Assembly: GCF_026339955.1 (NCBI RefSeq)
Contig: NZ_JAPEPW010000001.1
Location: 5,725,001 to 5,789,000, forward strand
Reading direction: 5' to 3'
Origin: Streptomyces sp. NBC_01549
GTDB lineage: Bacteria; Actinomycetota; Actinomycetes; Streptomycetales; Streptomycetaceae
Length of the DNA stretch: 64,000 nt
The position numbers were made by a program, and so were the translations under genes. Every line of letters begins with the position of its first letter. Position 1 is the stretch's first letter. Below the pieces are notes generated by a model that worked only from the letters and a program-made list of their open reading frames with translations, was not told where the DNA came from and searched no databases. This document shows positions 1 to 11,771 of the stretch, piece by piece.

Positions 1-5
1 AACTG

Positions 6-22
6 CACAGTGGACGCGAGCA
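6..22 (+). other. 5' arm of 23S pre-rRNA processing stem
   Basis: These 17 bases are a perfect reverse complement of 3153-3169, just beyond the 3' end of the 23S gene. Such flanking arms pair to loop out precursor 23S rRNA and form the duplex cut by RNase III. The pairing is seen directly; the processing role is inferred from other bacterial rrn operons. Confidence 0.75.
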
Positions 23-27
23 TCTGT

Positions 28-3150
<3,123 letters not shown>

Positions 3151-3152
3151 GT

Positions 3153-3169
3153 TGCTCGCGTCCACTGTG
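3153..3169 (+). other. 3' arm of 23S pre-rRNA processing stem
   Basis: Perfect 17-base complement of 6-22. Together the arms bracket the 23S gene and mark the precursor-processing duplex. The 100 bases between this arm and the 5S gene are internal spacer; I see no tRNA in it. Confidence 0.75.
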
Positions 3170-3270
3170 TTGGTTCTGAAACCACGAACAACCCCGTTGG
3201 CTGAACGGTGCCACTGGCAATGGTGCTGTTGCTGCCGTTGAGACCCGTTTATCAGGGTGTCTGAAAGGGT

Positions 3271-3388
3271 TTCGGTGGCCATAGCATGAGGGAAACGCCC
3301 GGTTACATTCCGAACCCGGAAGCTAAGCCTCATAGCGCCGATGGTACTGCAGGGGGGACCCTGTGGGAGAGTAGGTCGCCGCCGAACA
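3271..3388 (+). rRNA. 5S ribosomal RNA
   Basis: About 118-base 5S rRNA beginning TTCGGTGGCCATAGC and ending GTCGCCGCCGAAC. The ends pair to form helix I, and the central ATTCCGAACCCGGAAGC loop is typical. It is the last gene of the rrn operon and lies 9 bases before a strong terminator. Ends may shift by one or two bases. Confidence 0.96.
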
Positions 3389-3396
3389 ATCTTTGG

Positions 3397-3448
3397 AGGA
3401 CCTCTGGTTCCAGCGACTCGCTGGAACCAGAGGTCCTTTTTTGTTTTT
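3397..3448 (+). terminator. rrn operon intrinsic terminator
   Basis: Perfect 18-bp stem (3398-3415 with 3419-3436) and a 3-base loop, followed by six T, a G and five more T. This is a classical rho-independent terminator closing the ribosomal RNA operon. Confidence 0.95.
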
Positions 3449-3512
3449 CCGAAGCGCGCCGGGTACCCGGCTGCGCGAGAATGACTTGCGGTACCGATGA
3501 CAGGAGTCACCC

Positions 3513-5828
3513 ATGTCCACCAACTCTCCCGACGAGCGACCGGAGCGCGATCAGCGCCGCCAGGACAGTGGTGACCGCGGCGGCTACCGAGGAGGTCCGC
3601 GCCGGGACAACGACCGCCGGGACAACGACCGTGGCGGCTTCGGCCGGCGCGATGACCGTCGTGACGGTGACCGGGGTGGTGACCGCGGCGGCTTCCGTCG
3701 CGACGACAACCGCCGTGATGACAACCGTCGTGACGACAACCGCAGCGGCGGCGGATTCCGTGGCCGTGACGACCGGCGTGAGGGCGACCGGGGCAGCCGC
3801 CCGCCGTTCCGTCGCGACGATCGACCCACCGGCGGTCCGCGTCGTGACGACCGTGGCGGGTTCCGTCGGGAAGGGGACCGTCGGGAGGGGGACCGTCCGG
3901 CGTTCCGTCGTGATGACCGTCCCAGCAGTGGTCCGCGTCGTGATGACCGTCCCAGCAGTGGTCCCCGTCGTGATGACCGCCCCAGCGGCGGTCCGCGTCG
4001 GGACGACGACCGTGGTGGTTTCCGTCGGGACGACAACCGTGGTGGTGGCGGTGGTTTCCGGCGCGACGACCGCAATGACTTCCGCCGTGATGACCGCCGT
4101 GACGACCGTCGTGACAGCGGTGACCGTGGCGGGTTCCGGCGCGACGACCGGCGTGATGACCGTCGTGACAGCGGCGACCGCGGTGGCTTCCGCCGTGATG
4201 ATCGCGGTGACTTCCGGCGTGACGATCGTCGGGGCGATGACCGTGGCGGGTTCCGTCGGGAGGGGGACCGTCCGGCGTTCCGTCGTGATGACCGTCCCAG
4301 CAGTGGTCCGCGTCGTGATGACCGTCCCAGCAGTGGTCCCCGTCGAGACGACGACCGTGGTGGTTTCCGTCGGGACGATCGTCGGGGCGATGACCGTGGC
4401 GGGTTCCGTCGGGAGGGGGACCGTCCGGCGTTCCGTCGTGATGACCGTCCCAGCAGTGGTCCGCGTCGTGATGACCGTCCCAGCAGTGGTCCCCGTCGAG
4501 ACGACGACCGTGGTGGTTTCCGTCGGGACGATCGTCGTGATGACCGTCGTGACAGCGGCGACCGCGGTGGCTTCCGCCGGGACGACCGGCGTGACGACCG
4601 TCGTGACAGCGGTGACCGGGGTGGTTTCCGTCGGGACGACAACCGCGGTGGTGGCGGCGGTTTCCGGCGCGACGACCGCAATGACTTCCGCCGTGATGAC
4701 CGGCGTGACGACCGCCGTGACGACCGGCGCGAGGGCGAGCGTCCGGCCTTCCGTCGCGACGACCGGCGTGACGACCGTCGGGACGACCGCCGTGGTGGTG
4801 GCGGCTTCCGCGCCCGTGACGAGCGGGGGCGTGACGACCGCGGACGCGGTGGCCCCCGTCGTGACGACCGGGGTGGCCGTCCCGGTGGCTTCCGCGGCCG
4901 TGACGACCGTGGAGGCGACGACCGGCGCGGTGGCGGCTTCCGTGGCCGTGACGAGCGCGACCGGGACCGTGAGCCGATCAAGCGGCTGCCGATCCCCGAT
5001 GACGTCACGGGTGAGGAGATCGACGCGGACGTACGGCAGGAGCTCCTGAGCCTGCCGAAGGGGCTCGCGGAGGACGTCTCCAGGAACCTGGTGATGGTCG
5101 CCCGGCTCATCGACGAGGACCCCGAGGGCGCGTACGCGTACTCGAAAATCGCCCTGCGGCTGGCGTCGCGTGTGGCCGCCGTACGCGAGGCGGCCGGGTT
5201 CGCCGCATACGCGAACCAGAAGTACAGCGAGGCGCTCGCCGAGTTCCGGGCGGCGCGCCGTATGACCGGGAACGTGGATCTGTGGCCCGTCATGGCGGAC
5301 TGCGAGCGCGGCCTGGGCAGGCCCGAGAAGGCGCTGGACATGGCGGGTGCGCCCGAGGTGCACAAGCTGGACAAGGCCGGGCAGGTCGAGATGCGGCTCG
5401 TGGCGGCCGGCGCCCGGCGCGACATGGGGCAGCTCGACGCCGCCATCGTGACGCTTCAGAGCCCGGAGCTCGCCTCGAACTCCGTACAGCCCTGGACGGC
5501 CCGACTGCGCTACGCCTACGCCGACGCGCTGCTGGCCGCCGGTCGTGAGAACGAGGCGCGCGAGTGGTTCGCGAAGGCCGTCGAGTCCGACAAGGACGGC
5601 AGCACGGACGCCTCCGACCGGCTCGCCGAGCTGGACGGCGTCGAGTTCGTCGACGCGCTCGTCGAGGACGAGGACGAGATCGAGACCGCGGCGGACGCGC
5701 AGGCCGACACCGAGGTCGAGATCGAGGACGACGGTGAGGACGACGTCGTCGAGGCCGAGGCGACCAAGCCGGTCGTCGAGGACGACGACGAGGACGAAGA
5801 CGACGAGGAGGATGCTCCGCGGGACTGA
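3513..5828 (+). CDS. Arg/Asp/Gly-repeat protein with TPR-like C-terminal domain
   Basis: 771-residue protein starting at ATG with AGGAG 7 bases upstream. Residues about 10-480 are low-complexity, built from DDRR, RRDD, GGFRRDD, DRPSSGPRR and similar units, with almost no hydrophobic residues. Residues about 490-710 are an ordered helical region with TPR-like pairs (AAYANQKYSEALAEFRAARR, YADALLAAGRENEAREWFAKA). The last 60 residues are a Glu/Asp tail. The C-terminal domain exists only in this frame, so other long frames through the repeat are shadows. A perfect 153-bp duplication adds 51 residues. The gene is alone between the rrn terminator and a convergent terminator. The charged repeats suggest RNA or ribosome contact or condensate formation, but that is inference; function unknown. 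Confidence 0.85.
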   Translation: MSTNSPDERPERDQRRQDSGDRGGYRGGPRRDNDRRDNDRGGFGRRDDRRDGDRGGDRGGFRRDDNRRDDNRRDDNRSGGGFRGRDDRREGDRGSRPPFRRDDRPTGGPRRDDRGGFRREGDRREGDRPAFRRDDRPSSGPRRDDRPSSGPRRDDRPSGGPRRDDDRGGFRRDDNRGGGGGFRRDDRNDFRRDDRRDDRRDSGDRGGFRRDDRRDDRRDSGDRGGFRRDDRGDFRRDDRRGDDRGGFRREGDRPAFRRDDRPSSGPRRDDRPSSGPRRDDDRGGFRRDDRRGDDRGGFRREGDRPAFRRDDRPSSGPRRDDRPSSGPRRDDDRGGFRRDDRRDDRRDSGDRGGFRRDDRRDDRRDSGDRGGFRRDDNRGGGGGFRRDDRNDFRRDDRRDDRRDDRREGERPAFRRDDRRDDRRDDRRGGGGFRARDERGRDDRGRGGPRRDDRGGRPGGFRGRDDRGGDDRRGGGFRGRDERDRDREPIKRLPIPDDVTGEEIDADVRQELLSLPKGLAEDVSRNLVMVARLIDEDPEGAYAYSKIALRLASRVAAVREAAGFAAYANQKYSEALAEFRAARRMTGNVDLWPVMADCERGLGRPEKALDMAGAPEVHKLDKAGQVEMRLVAAGARRDMGQLDAAIVTLQSPELASNSVQPWTARLRYAYADALLAAGRENEAREWFAKAVESDKDGSTDASDRLAELDGVEFVDALVEDEDEIETAADAQADTEVEIEDDGEDDVVEAEATKPVVEDDDEDEDDEEDAPRD
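4221..4526 (+). repeat. Perfect 153-bp tandem duplication inside the Arg/Asp repeat tract
   Basis: Bases 4221-4373 and 4374-4526 are identical over 153 bp (51 codons), so the duplication keeps frame. Lack of any synonymous difference implies a recent expansion. The surrounding tract (about 3540-4960) contains many further imperfect 15-60 bp copies. Confidence 0.95.
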
Positions 5829-5869
5829 GGGTGCTCCTCGGTGCTGACGTAGGGCGGTTGTCGTAGGAC

Positions 5870-5907
5870 AAAGGCGGCGGGATTCCGGAAGGGATCCCGC
5901 CGCCTTT
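5870..5907. terminator. Bidirectional terminator between convergent genes
   Basis: A 14-bp perfect stem (5870-5883 with 5894-5907) and a 10-base loop, with A-rich and T-rich edges on both sides. It sits between the plus-strand repeat protein and the minus-strand DUF1015 gene and can stop both. Confidence 0.85.
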
Positions 5908-5940
5908 GGTGTTTCAGCCCCTGTTTCTGCCTGTGGAGTC

Positions 5941-7233
5941 TCAGAGGGGCAGCGCCCGCAGCACCAGCCCGGACGCCGGCTTAGGGCCGAACGACGTGGA
6001 CTTGCGGGGCATCGTGACGCCCTGGCGGGCGAGGTCGCGTACGACCTCCTCGCGGACCGGGTGCATCAGGACGGCCGTACCGCCGTCGCGCTCCGCCTTT
6101 TCCACCGTGGCGGCCGTGTCGTGGATGTACGCGATGTGGGCGGGCGAGTCCTCGGGGATGCCCCAGACGTGGGCCAGGAGCGTGGCGTGCAGGACGGTCG
6201 CGTCGAGGGTGCGCCAGGCCTCGGGGCGGTCGGCGGGGACCGTACGGGCGAGGAGGTCCGGGGACGGGCGGTCGACCAGGTGGAACGAGCCGTCGCCCGC
6301 GAGGAGGAAGGCGTTGCCCTCGGCGGCGGCCACGGCCAGGGCCTCCAGGGCTTCCGGGAGCGGAACGTCGAGGTGACGTACGCGGAACGAGTCCGAGAGG
6401 GCGGTCAGCGCCTGAGCGACCGGCAGGCCGTGCAGCAGGCGGTGGATCGCGCGGACCCGGAGGGGGTAGCGCGCGGTGTCCACCAGGAGTACCAGGCCGT
6501 AGTCCCAGGGGCTGGGGGAGGGGTGTTCGGTGCGTAGCCGCAGGTAGGTCGCCCAGCGGTGGTGGCCGTCCGCGATGAGGGCCTGGTGCCGGCCGAGATC
6601 CGCCTGGATCTCGGCCAGATCGGCCGGGTCGGTGATCGCCCACAGGCGGTGGTTGAAACCGTCCTCCGTGGTCGTCGAGAGCAGCGGCTCGCCTTCCGCG
6701 GTGCGCTCGATGACGGCGGCCGTGCCGACCCGGGAGCCGTTGCCGCGGTAGGTCAGCAGGAGCGGTTCGAGGTTGGCGGAGGTGGCGCGCATCAGGGCCG
6801 CGCGGTCCGCGATGATGTGCGGCATGACGTCCTCGTGCGGAAGGACGACGCCGGCGGACGGCTCCGACAGGCGCAGGGCGCCGATGATGCCGCGTTGCAG
6901 CAGGCCGTCGTCGTGCTGCTCGTAGACGTATAGGCCCGGCACGGGGTCGGCGGCCAGGACGCCCTCGGAGACCCAGCCCTGCAGGGTGTCCGCCGCCTGG
7001 CGGTTGCGGGCGGTCGGGGTCGTGTCCTGGGGGAGGATCAGCCGCACGATGTTGTGCGGGTCGGCGGACTCGAGGTGGAGCAGACCGTCCGGCCGGACGA
7101 TGACGTCGTACGGCGGGGATGTCACGGCGGCGAGGCTGCCGACCCGGTCGGGGTCGTAGCGCAGGCCTCGGAACGGGGTCAGTTCGAGGCCGCTGCGCGC
7201 CGGGGTTTCCTCCGCGGGACCTGCATAGTTCAT
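5941..7233 (-). CDS. DUF1015 family protein
   Basis: 430-residue cytosolic protein of the DUF1015 family. The N-terminal PFRGLRYDPDRVG and SPPYDVI blocks, the IADGHHRWATYLRLR block near the middle and the length all fit. The family is widespread but has no established reaction. The start ATG has no ribosome-binding site; TACGAT lies 7-12 bases upstream on the coding strand, consistent with a leaderless mRNA. It is monocistronic and divergent from the HAD phosphatase gene, with only about 70 bases between starts. No signal peptide or membrane segment is seen. Confidence 0.85.
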   Translation of the reverse strand: MNYAGPAEETPARSGLELTPFRGLRYDPDRVGSLAAVTSPPYDVIVRPDGLLHLESADPHNIVRLILPQDTTPTARNRQAADTLQGWVSEGVLAADPVPGLYVYEQHDDGLLQRGIIGALRLSEPSAGVVLPHEDVMPHIIADRAALMRATSANLEPLLLTYRGNGSRVGTAAVIERTAEGEPLLSTTTEDGFNHRLWAITDPADLAEIQADLGRHQALIADGHHRWATYLRLRTEHPSPSPWDYGLVLLVDTARYPLRVRAIHRLLHGLPVAQALTALSDSFRVRHLDVPLPEALEALAVAAAEGNAFLLAGDGSFHLVDRPSPDLLARTVPADRPEAWRTLDATVLHATLLAHVWGIPEDSPAHIAYIHDTAATVEKAERDGGTAVLMHPVREEVVRDLARQGVTMPRKSTSFGPKPASGLVLRALPL

Positions 7234-7305
7234 TGAGGCATCGTAAGTGTGCCAGCGCTGTGGGGGATGATCGGGGGAAAGAGATCGAACGAGGAGCGAT
7301 GCGTA

Positions 7306-8334
7306 ATGAGCCAGACCGTCAGGACGCGGCCCGAGGCCAGTGGGCAGGCCCTGAGCGAGGCCTACGACACGGCTCTGCTCGACCTGGACGGCGTGGTGTA
7401 CGCGGGCGGGAACGCGATCGCGTATGCCGTGGAGTCACTGGGCACCGCCCGCTCGGGAGGGATGCACCTCGCGTATGTCACGAACAATGCGCTGCGTACG
7501 CCCGAAACGGTGGCGGAGCATCTGAGTGAGCTGGGTATACCGACGGGCGCCGACGATGTCATCACCTCGGCTCAGGCCGTGGCACGGGTGATCAGTGAGC
7601 AGGTGCCCGCCGGTGCGCGCGTGCTGGTCATCGGCGGCGAGGGACTGCGGGTCGCGCTGCGCGAGCGAGGGCTCGAGCCGGTCGAGTCGGCGGACGACGA
7701 CCCGGCGGCGGTCGTCCAGGGGTTCGGCGGCGCCGACCTGCCCTGGGGGCGCTTCGCGGAGGCGTCCTACGCCGTCGCGCGCGGGGTGCCGTGGTTCGCG
7801 TCCAACACCGACCTGACGATCCCCAGTGCGCGCGGGATCGCGCCCGGGAACGGGGCCGCGGTGGAGGTCGTGCGCATCGCCACGGGCGCCGAGCCGCAGG
7901 TGGCGGGCAAGCCGCTGCCCCCGATGCACCGCGAGACGATCCTGCGGACGGGGGCGAAGCGGCCGCTGGTGGTCGGCGACCGGCTGGACACGGACATCGA
8001 GGGCGCGTTCAACGGTGAGGTGGACTCGCTGCTCGTGCTCACCGGGGTGACGGACGGCGCGCAGCTCCTGGCCGCGCCGCCGCAGCACCGGCCGACGTAT
8101 GTGGACGGCGATCTACGGGGGCTGCTCACGGGGCAGCCGGAGGTCGTGGAGGAGGGCGACGCGTTTCGCTGCGGCGGGTGGACGGCGCAGGCGGGGAGTG
8201 AGCGTCTGGAGCTGGCGGGCGACGGCGAGGCGCTCGACGGGCTGCGGGCGCTGTGCGCGGCGGCGTGGACGGCCGCGGGCGAGGGGACGTGCGAGCTGGA
8301 CGCGGGGAAGGCGCTGGCGAGGCTGGGGCTCTGA
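7306..8334 (+). CDS. HAD-superfamily hydrolase, NagD/4-nitrophenylphosphatase type
   Basis: 342-residue phosphatase of HAD subfamily IIA. Motif I is LLDLDGVVY (nucleophile and acid/base Asp near residues 26 and 28), motif II is VTNNALRTP, the Lys motif is AGKPLPP, and motif IV is VVGDRLDTDIEGA. Members dephosphorylate small phospho-metabolites such as nucleotides, glycerol phosphate or pyridoxal phosphate; the substrate here cannot be told. An upstream GTG at 7249 is in frame, but the ATG at 7306 has GAGGAG 9 bases before it and gives the normal family N-terminus, so I chose it. Confidence 0.88.
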   Translation: MSQTVRTRPEASGQALSEAYDTALLDLDGVVYAGGNAIAYAVESLGTARSGGMHLAYVTNNALRTPETVAEHLSELGIPTGADDVITSAQAVARVISEQVPAGARVLVIGGEGLRVALRERGLEPVESADDDPAAVVQGFGGADLPWGRFAEASYAVARGVPWFASNTDLTIPSARGIAPGNGAAVEVVRIATGAEPQVAGKPLPPMHRETILRTGAKRPLVVGDRLDTDIEGAFNGEVDSLLVLTGVTDGAQLLAAPPQHRPTYVDGDLRGLLTGQPEVVEEGDAFRCGGWTAQAGSERLELAGDGEALDGLRALCAAAWTAAGEGTCELDAGKALARLGL

Positions 8335-8398
8335 CGGCCGAGGGAGGCTCAGGGGCTCCTTGGTGGTGGTGAGTAGTCACCGGGGATCGAAGCGTGAG

Positions 8399-8417
8399 TG
8401 AGGGTAGGCTAACCTAA
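8399..8417 (+). promoter_or_regulatory. DtxR/IdeR-type iron box
   Basis: Matches the 19-base consensus TTAGGTTAGGCTAACCTAA at 17 positions. It ends 4 bases before the GTG start of the siderophore permease and covers a likely -10 hexamer (TAACCT, 8410-8415). An iron-loaded DmdR/IdeR repressor bound here would block transcription, so the transporter should be induced by iron starvation. Confidence 0.9.
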
Positions 8418-8421
8418 CCAC

Positions 8422-9465
8422 GTGTTGGTCGACAGTCCCCCCGAACAGCGCGCGGAGACCGCCGCCGCGCCCCCGAGCCGTCAGGCGATTCGCGCCGTTG
8501 GGCTCCTCGCGTCCCTGGCCCTTCTGGCGCTCGTCGCGTTGGCGAGCATCGCGATCGGTGCGAAAGCGCTGCCGCTGGACCAGGTCTGGCACGGCCTGTT
8601 CCACGGCACGGGGACGTACTCCGACGTCGTGGTCGACGACCGGATCTCGCGTACCGTCCTCGGACTGCTCGTCGGCGCCGCGCTCGGACTGTCGGGCGCC
8701 GTCCTGCAGGCGCTCACCCGCAATCCGCTGGCCGACCCCGGACTGCTCGGCATCAACGCGGGTGCGTCCGCCGCGGTCGTCACCGCCATCACCTACTTCG
8801 GTGTCACGAGCCTGAGCGGCTATGTGTGGTTCGCCTTCTTCGGCGCGGCCGCGGTCGGGGCGCTGGTCTGGTTCCTGGGCGGCAGCCGCGGCGCTACCCC
8901 GGTGCGGCTCGCGCTCGCCGGCACGGCGATCAGCGCCGCGCTCTACGGCTATCTGCAGGCCGTGATGATCATGGACGACGCGGCGCTCGGCAAGATGCGC
9001 TTCTGGACGGTCGGTTCGCTGGCCTCGGCCACCGACTCCACCATCAAGCAGGTGCTGCCCTTTCTCGTGGTCGGCACGGTTGTCGCGCTGGCGCTCGCCC
9101 GGCCCCTGAACGCCATGGCCATGGGCGACGACACCGCCCGCGCACTCGGCGCCAACCTGAACCGCACCCGGGCGCTGTCCATGGCCGCCGCCACTGTGCT
9201 GTGTGGCGCCGCGACCGCCGCCTGCGGGCCCATCGTCTTCGTCGGGCTCATGGTCCCGCACGTGGTCCGCTCCTTCACCGGGCCCGACCTGCGCTGGATC
9301 CTGCCGTACGCGACGGTGCTGTCGCCCGTGCTGCTCCTAGGCGCCGATGTCGTGGGGCGGATGGTCGTGCGGCCCGCGGAGCTGCAGGTCGGCATCGTCA
9401 CCGCGGTCCTCGGCGGGCCGGTCTTCATCTCTCTCGTACGACGGCGGAGGACGGCGCAGCTGTGA
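8422..9465 (+). CDS. Iron-siderophore ABC transporter permease (FecCD family), subunit 1
   Basis: 347-residue integral membrane protein of the FecCD/BtuC permease family, with about nine to ten hydrophobic helices from residue 26 on. Family blocks include RTVLGLLVGAALGLSGAVLQALTRNPLADPGLLGINAGA near residues 75-115 and the cytoplasmic GLMVPHVVR coupling region. It should pair with the next permease to import ferric siderophores. The GTG start has no ribosome-binding site and lies 6 bases after a -10-like TAACCT inside the iron box, suggesting leaderless, iron-repressed transcription. Its stop overlaps the next start by GTGA. Confidence 0.93.
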   Translation: MLVDSPPEQRAETAAAPPSRQAIRAVGLLASLALLALVALASIAIGAKALPLDQVWHGLFHGTGTYSDVVVDDRISRTVLGLLVGAALGLSGAVLQALTRNPLADPGLLGINAGASAAVVTAITYFGVTSLSGYVWFAFFGAAAVGALVWFLGGSRGATPVRLALAGTAISAALYGYLQAVMIMDDAALGKMRFWTVGSLASATDSTIKQVLPFLVVGTVVALALARPLNAMAMGDDTARALGANLNRTRALSMAAATVLCGAATAACGPIVFVGLMVPHVVRSFTGPDLRWILPYATVLSPVLLLGADVVGRMVVRPAELQVGIVTAVLGGPVFISLVRRRRTAQL

Positions 9466-10505
9466 CGAACACACGTACCCGAGCCGTGCGGACGCGCGGC
9501 GGTCTCTCGGTCCGGCTGGACGTCCGGGCGTTCACCGTCGTCGGGCTGCTGCTGGTGGCCGCGCTCGCCGCGAGCGTGGTGCTGATCGGCACCGGCGACT
9601 TCCCGATCCCGGCCGTCGACGTCCTCAAGACGCTCGTCGGCAACGGGAACGCGGGACAGGAGTTCATCGTCAACGACCTGCGGCTGCCACGGGTACTCGT
9701 CGGCCTGCTGGTCGGGGCCTCGCTGGGGCTCGGCGGGGCTCTCTTCCAGTCCATCTCCCGCAATCCGCTGGGCAGCCCGGACGTCCTCGGCGTCGGCCAG
9801 GGATCGACGGCCGGGGCGCTCATCATGATCGTGCTGTTCTCGGGCAGTGCGAACCAGGTCGCGCTGGGAGCGCTCGTCGGCGGTCTGGTGACCGGGCTCG
9901 CCATCTATCTGCTCGCCTGGAAGCGGGGCGTGCACGGATACCGACTGGTCCTGGTCGGTATCGGAGTCTCCGCGATCGTCACGGCGGTCAACGGCTATCT
10001 GCTCACCAAGGCGGACATCGTCGACGCGGCCCGCGCGGTCGTCTGGATGACCGGCTCCCTCAATGGCCGCGACTGGGCGCAGGTCTGGCCGCTGCTCGTC
10101 CTGTGCGCCGTCCTCGTCCCGCTCGTCCTCGGCAACGCGCGCGGGCTGCGCATGATGGAGATGGGCGACGACGTGTCGTACGCCCTCGGAGTGGGCGTCG
10201 AGCGCGTACGGCTGCTGCTGATGCTGGCCGCGGTGCTGCTCACCGCAGGTGCCACCGCCGCCGCGGGCCCGGTCGGCTTCGTGGCGCTGACCGCGCCGCA
10301 GCTCGCCCGGCGGCTGACCCGCTCACCGGGGCCGAACCTGGTGCCGTCGATGTGCATGGGCGCGACCCTGCTGATCGTCGCGGACTGGGCCTCGCAGCGG
10401 GCCTTCGGAGCCGATCAGCTGCCCGTCGGCGTCGTGACGGGGGTCCTGGGCGGGCTCTATCTGCTGTGGCTGCTGGTCACCGAGCGCAGGGCGGGCCGGA
10501 TATGA
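9462..10505 (+). CDS. Iron-siderophore ABC transporter permease (FecCD family), subunit 2
   Basis: 347-residue FecCD permease, paralogous to the preceding gene. It has a similar set of hydrophobic helices, the GASLGLGGALFQSISRNPLGSPDVLGV block near residues 80-110, and the GFVALTAPQLARRL coupling loop near the C-terminus. The GTG start overlaps the previous stop (GTGA), and its own stop overlaps the ATPase start (ATGA), so the three genes are translationally coupled. It forms the heterodimeric membrane channel with subunit 1. Confidence 0.93.
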   Translation: MTNTRTRAVRTRGGLSVRLDVRAFTVVGLLLVAALAASVVLIGTGDFPIPAVDVLKTLVGNGNAGQEFIVNDLRLPRVLVGLLVGASLGLGGALFQSISRNPLGSPDVLGVGQGSTAGALIMIVLFSGSANQVALGALVGGLVTGLAIYLLAWKRGVHGYRLVLVGIGVSAIVTAVNGYLLTKADIVDAARAVVWMTGSLNGRDWAQVWPLLVLCAVLVPLVLGNARGLRMMEMGDDVSYALGVGVERVRLLLMLAAVLLTAGATAAAGPVGFVALTAPQLARRLTRSPGPNLVPSMCMGATLLIVADWASQRAFGADQLPVGVVTGVLGGLYLLWLLVTERRAGRI

Positions 10506-11398
10506 GCGCCGCGGCGAACAAGAACGCTCAGGCGACCAAGAACACTCAAAGGAGCACTGTGAACCGCCTGTCCGCCGACAACGTCACCCTCGGCTACGAC
10601 CAGCGTGTCATCGCGGAGAAACTGTCGGTGGAGATCCCCGACAACTCCTTCACCGTGATCGTCGGCCCGAACGCGTGCGGCAAGTCCACGCTGCTGCGTG
10701 CCCTGTCGCGGATGCTCAAGCCGTCCGTGGGGCGGGTGCTGCTCGACGGGCAGGTCATCCAGTCGATGCCCGCGAAGAAGGTGGCCAGGACGCTCGGGCT
10801 GCTGCCGCAGTCGTCGATCGCGCCGGACGGCATCACGGTCGGCGACCTGGTCGGCCGGGGCCGCTATCCGCACCAGGGCCTGCTGCGCCAGTGGTCGACG
10901 GAGGACGAACGGGTCGTACAGGAGTCGATGGCCTCCACCGGCGTCGCCGAACTCGCCGATCGCTATGTCGACGAACTGTCCGGCGGCCAGCGCCAGCGCG
11001 TGTGGATCGCGATGGCCCTCGCCCAGCAGACCCCGCTGCTGCTGCTCGACGAGCCGACGACCTACCTCGACATCCAGCACCAGATCGACGTGCTCGACCT
11101 GTGCGCCGAGCTCCACGAGGAGCAGGGGCGCACCCTGGTCGCGGTCCTGCACGACCTCAATCACGCGGCCCGGTACGCCACCCACCTCATCGCCCTGCGT
11201 GAGGGCCGGGTCATCGCCGTGGGCGCACCGAACGACATCGTCACGGCCGAACTGGTCGAGGAGGTCTTCGGGCTGCGCTGCCAGGTCATCGACGACCCGG
11301 AGACCGGGACGCCGCTGGTGGTGCCGGCGGCGCGGAAGGCCCGCGTGCGGGTGGCCGCCGGAGCCGCCGGTGCCGGAGCCGCTACAGAAGCTTCCTGA
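10502..11398 (+). CDS. Iron-siderophore ABC transporter ATP-binding protein
   Basis: 298-residue ABC ATPase of the FepC/FhuC type. It shows Walker A GPNACGKST near residue 53, the signature LSGGQRQR, Walker B LLLLDEPTTYLD and the H-loop VLHDLNHA. It powers the FecCD pair upstream. The listed ATG overlaps the previous stop (ATGA). A GTG at 10559 with AAAGGAG 4 bases before it is a credible alternative that removes a polar Asn/Lys-rich leader untypical of the family. No siderophore-binding lipoprotein gene accompanies the operon, so the receptor must be encoded elsewhere. Its 3' end overlaps the convergent SCP2 gene by 17 bases. Confidence 0.92.
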   Translation: MSAAANKNAQATKNTQRSTVNRLSADNVTLGYDQRVIAEKLSVEIPDNSFTVIVGPNACGKSTLLRALSRMLKPSVGRVLLDGQVIQSMPAKKVARTLGLLPQSSIAPDGITVGDLVGRGRYPHQGLLRQWSTEDERVVQESMASTGVAELADRYVDELSGGQRQRVWIAMALAQQTPLLLLDEPTTYLDIQHQIDVLDLCAELHEEQGRTLVAVLHDLNHAARYATHLIALREGRVIAVGAPNDIVTAELVEEVFGLRCQVIDDPETGTPLVVPAARKARVRVAAGAAGAGAATEAS

Positions 11399-11729
11399 GG
11401 CGGAACAGGTCGAGCAGGGCCGCCTCCAGCCGCACCCGGCCCGAGCCCCAGGCCTTGGCGAAGTTCAGCTCCCCGTCGACCATGGCGACCAGGTCGTCGC
11501 CAGACATGGCGAGTCTGATCTGGGCCTTCTCCTGGGGCGGCCCCTGGAGGGTGTCGAGCACGTGGATCCGGCCGTCCGTGAGACGACCGACGAAGGTGAC
11601 GTCGAGGTCGGTGATACGGCAGCTGAGCGAGCGGTCCAGGGCCGCCGCCTCGCGTACCTTCCCGTCGGCGCCCACCATGTTGTCCGAGAGCTTGTCGAGT
11701 GCGCTGCGGCACTCCTCAATCGTGGCCAT
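11382..11729 (-). CDS. SCP2 sterol-binding domain protein
   Basis: 115-residue single-domain protein resembling the SCP-2 lipid-carrier fold. It has a central DGRIHVLDT strand, then MSGDDLVAMVDGELNFAKAWGSGRVRLEA, which matches the family's conserved region that ends in a short helix. Such proteins bind lipids or acyl groups in a hydrophobic tunnel; the ligand is unknown. The gene converges on and overlaps the siderophore ATPase tail. A TACCGT hexamer 9-14 bases before the ATG may be its -10. It is divergent from the next gene with 42 bases between starts. Confidence 0.8.
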   Translation of the reverse strand: MATIEECRSALDKLSDNMVGADGKVREAAALDRSLSCRITDLDVTFVGRLTDGRIHVLDTLQGPPQEKAQIRLAMSGDDLVAMVDGELNFAKAWGSGRVRLEAALLDLFRLRKLL

Positions 11730-11771
11730 CGCGGTCGACGGTACCGCAGCGCTTCGGGGTAGCGTCGGGGC

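Noticed and set aside
3286..5446. Long open frames of about 590-620 codons in other frames through the Arg/Asp repeat tract
   Set aside because: They arise because the short GC-rich repeat lacks stops in every frame. Only the frame at 3513 continues into an ordered domain and has a proper ribosome-binding site.
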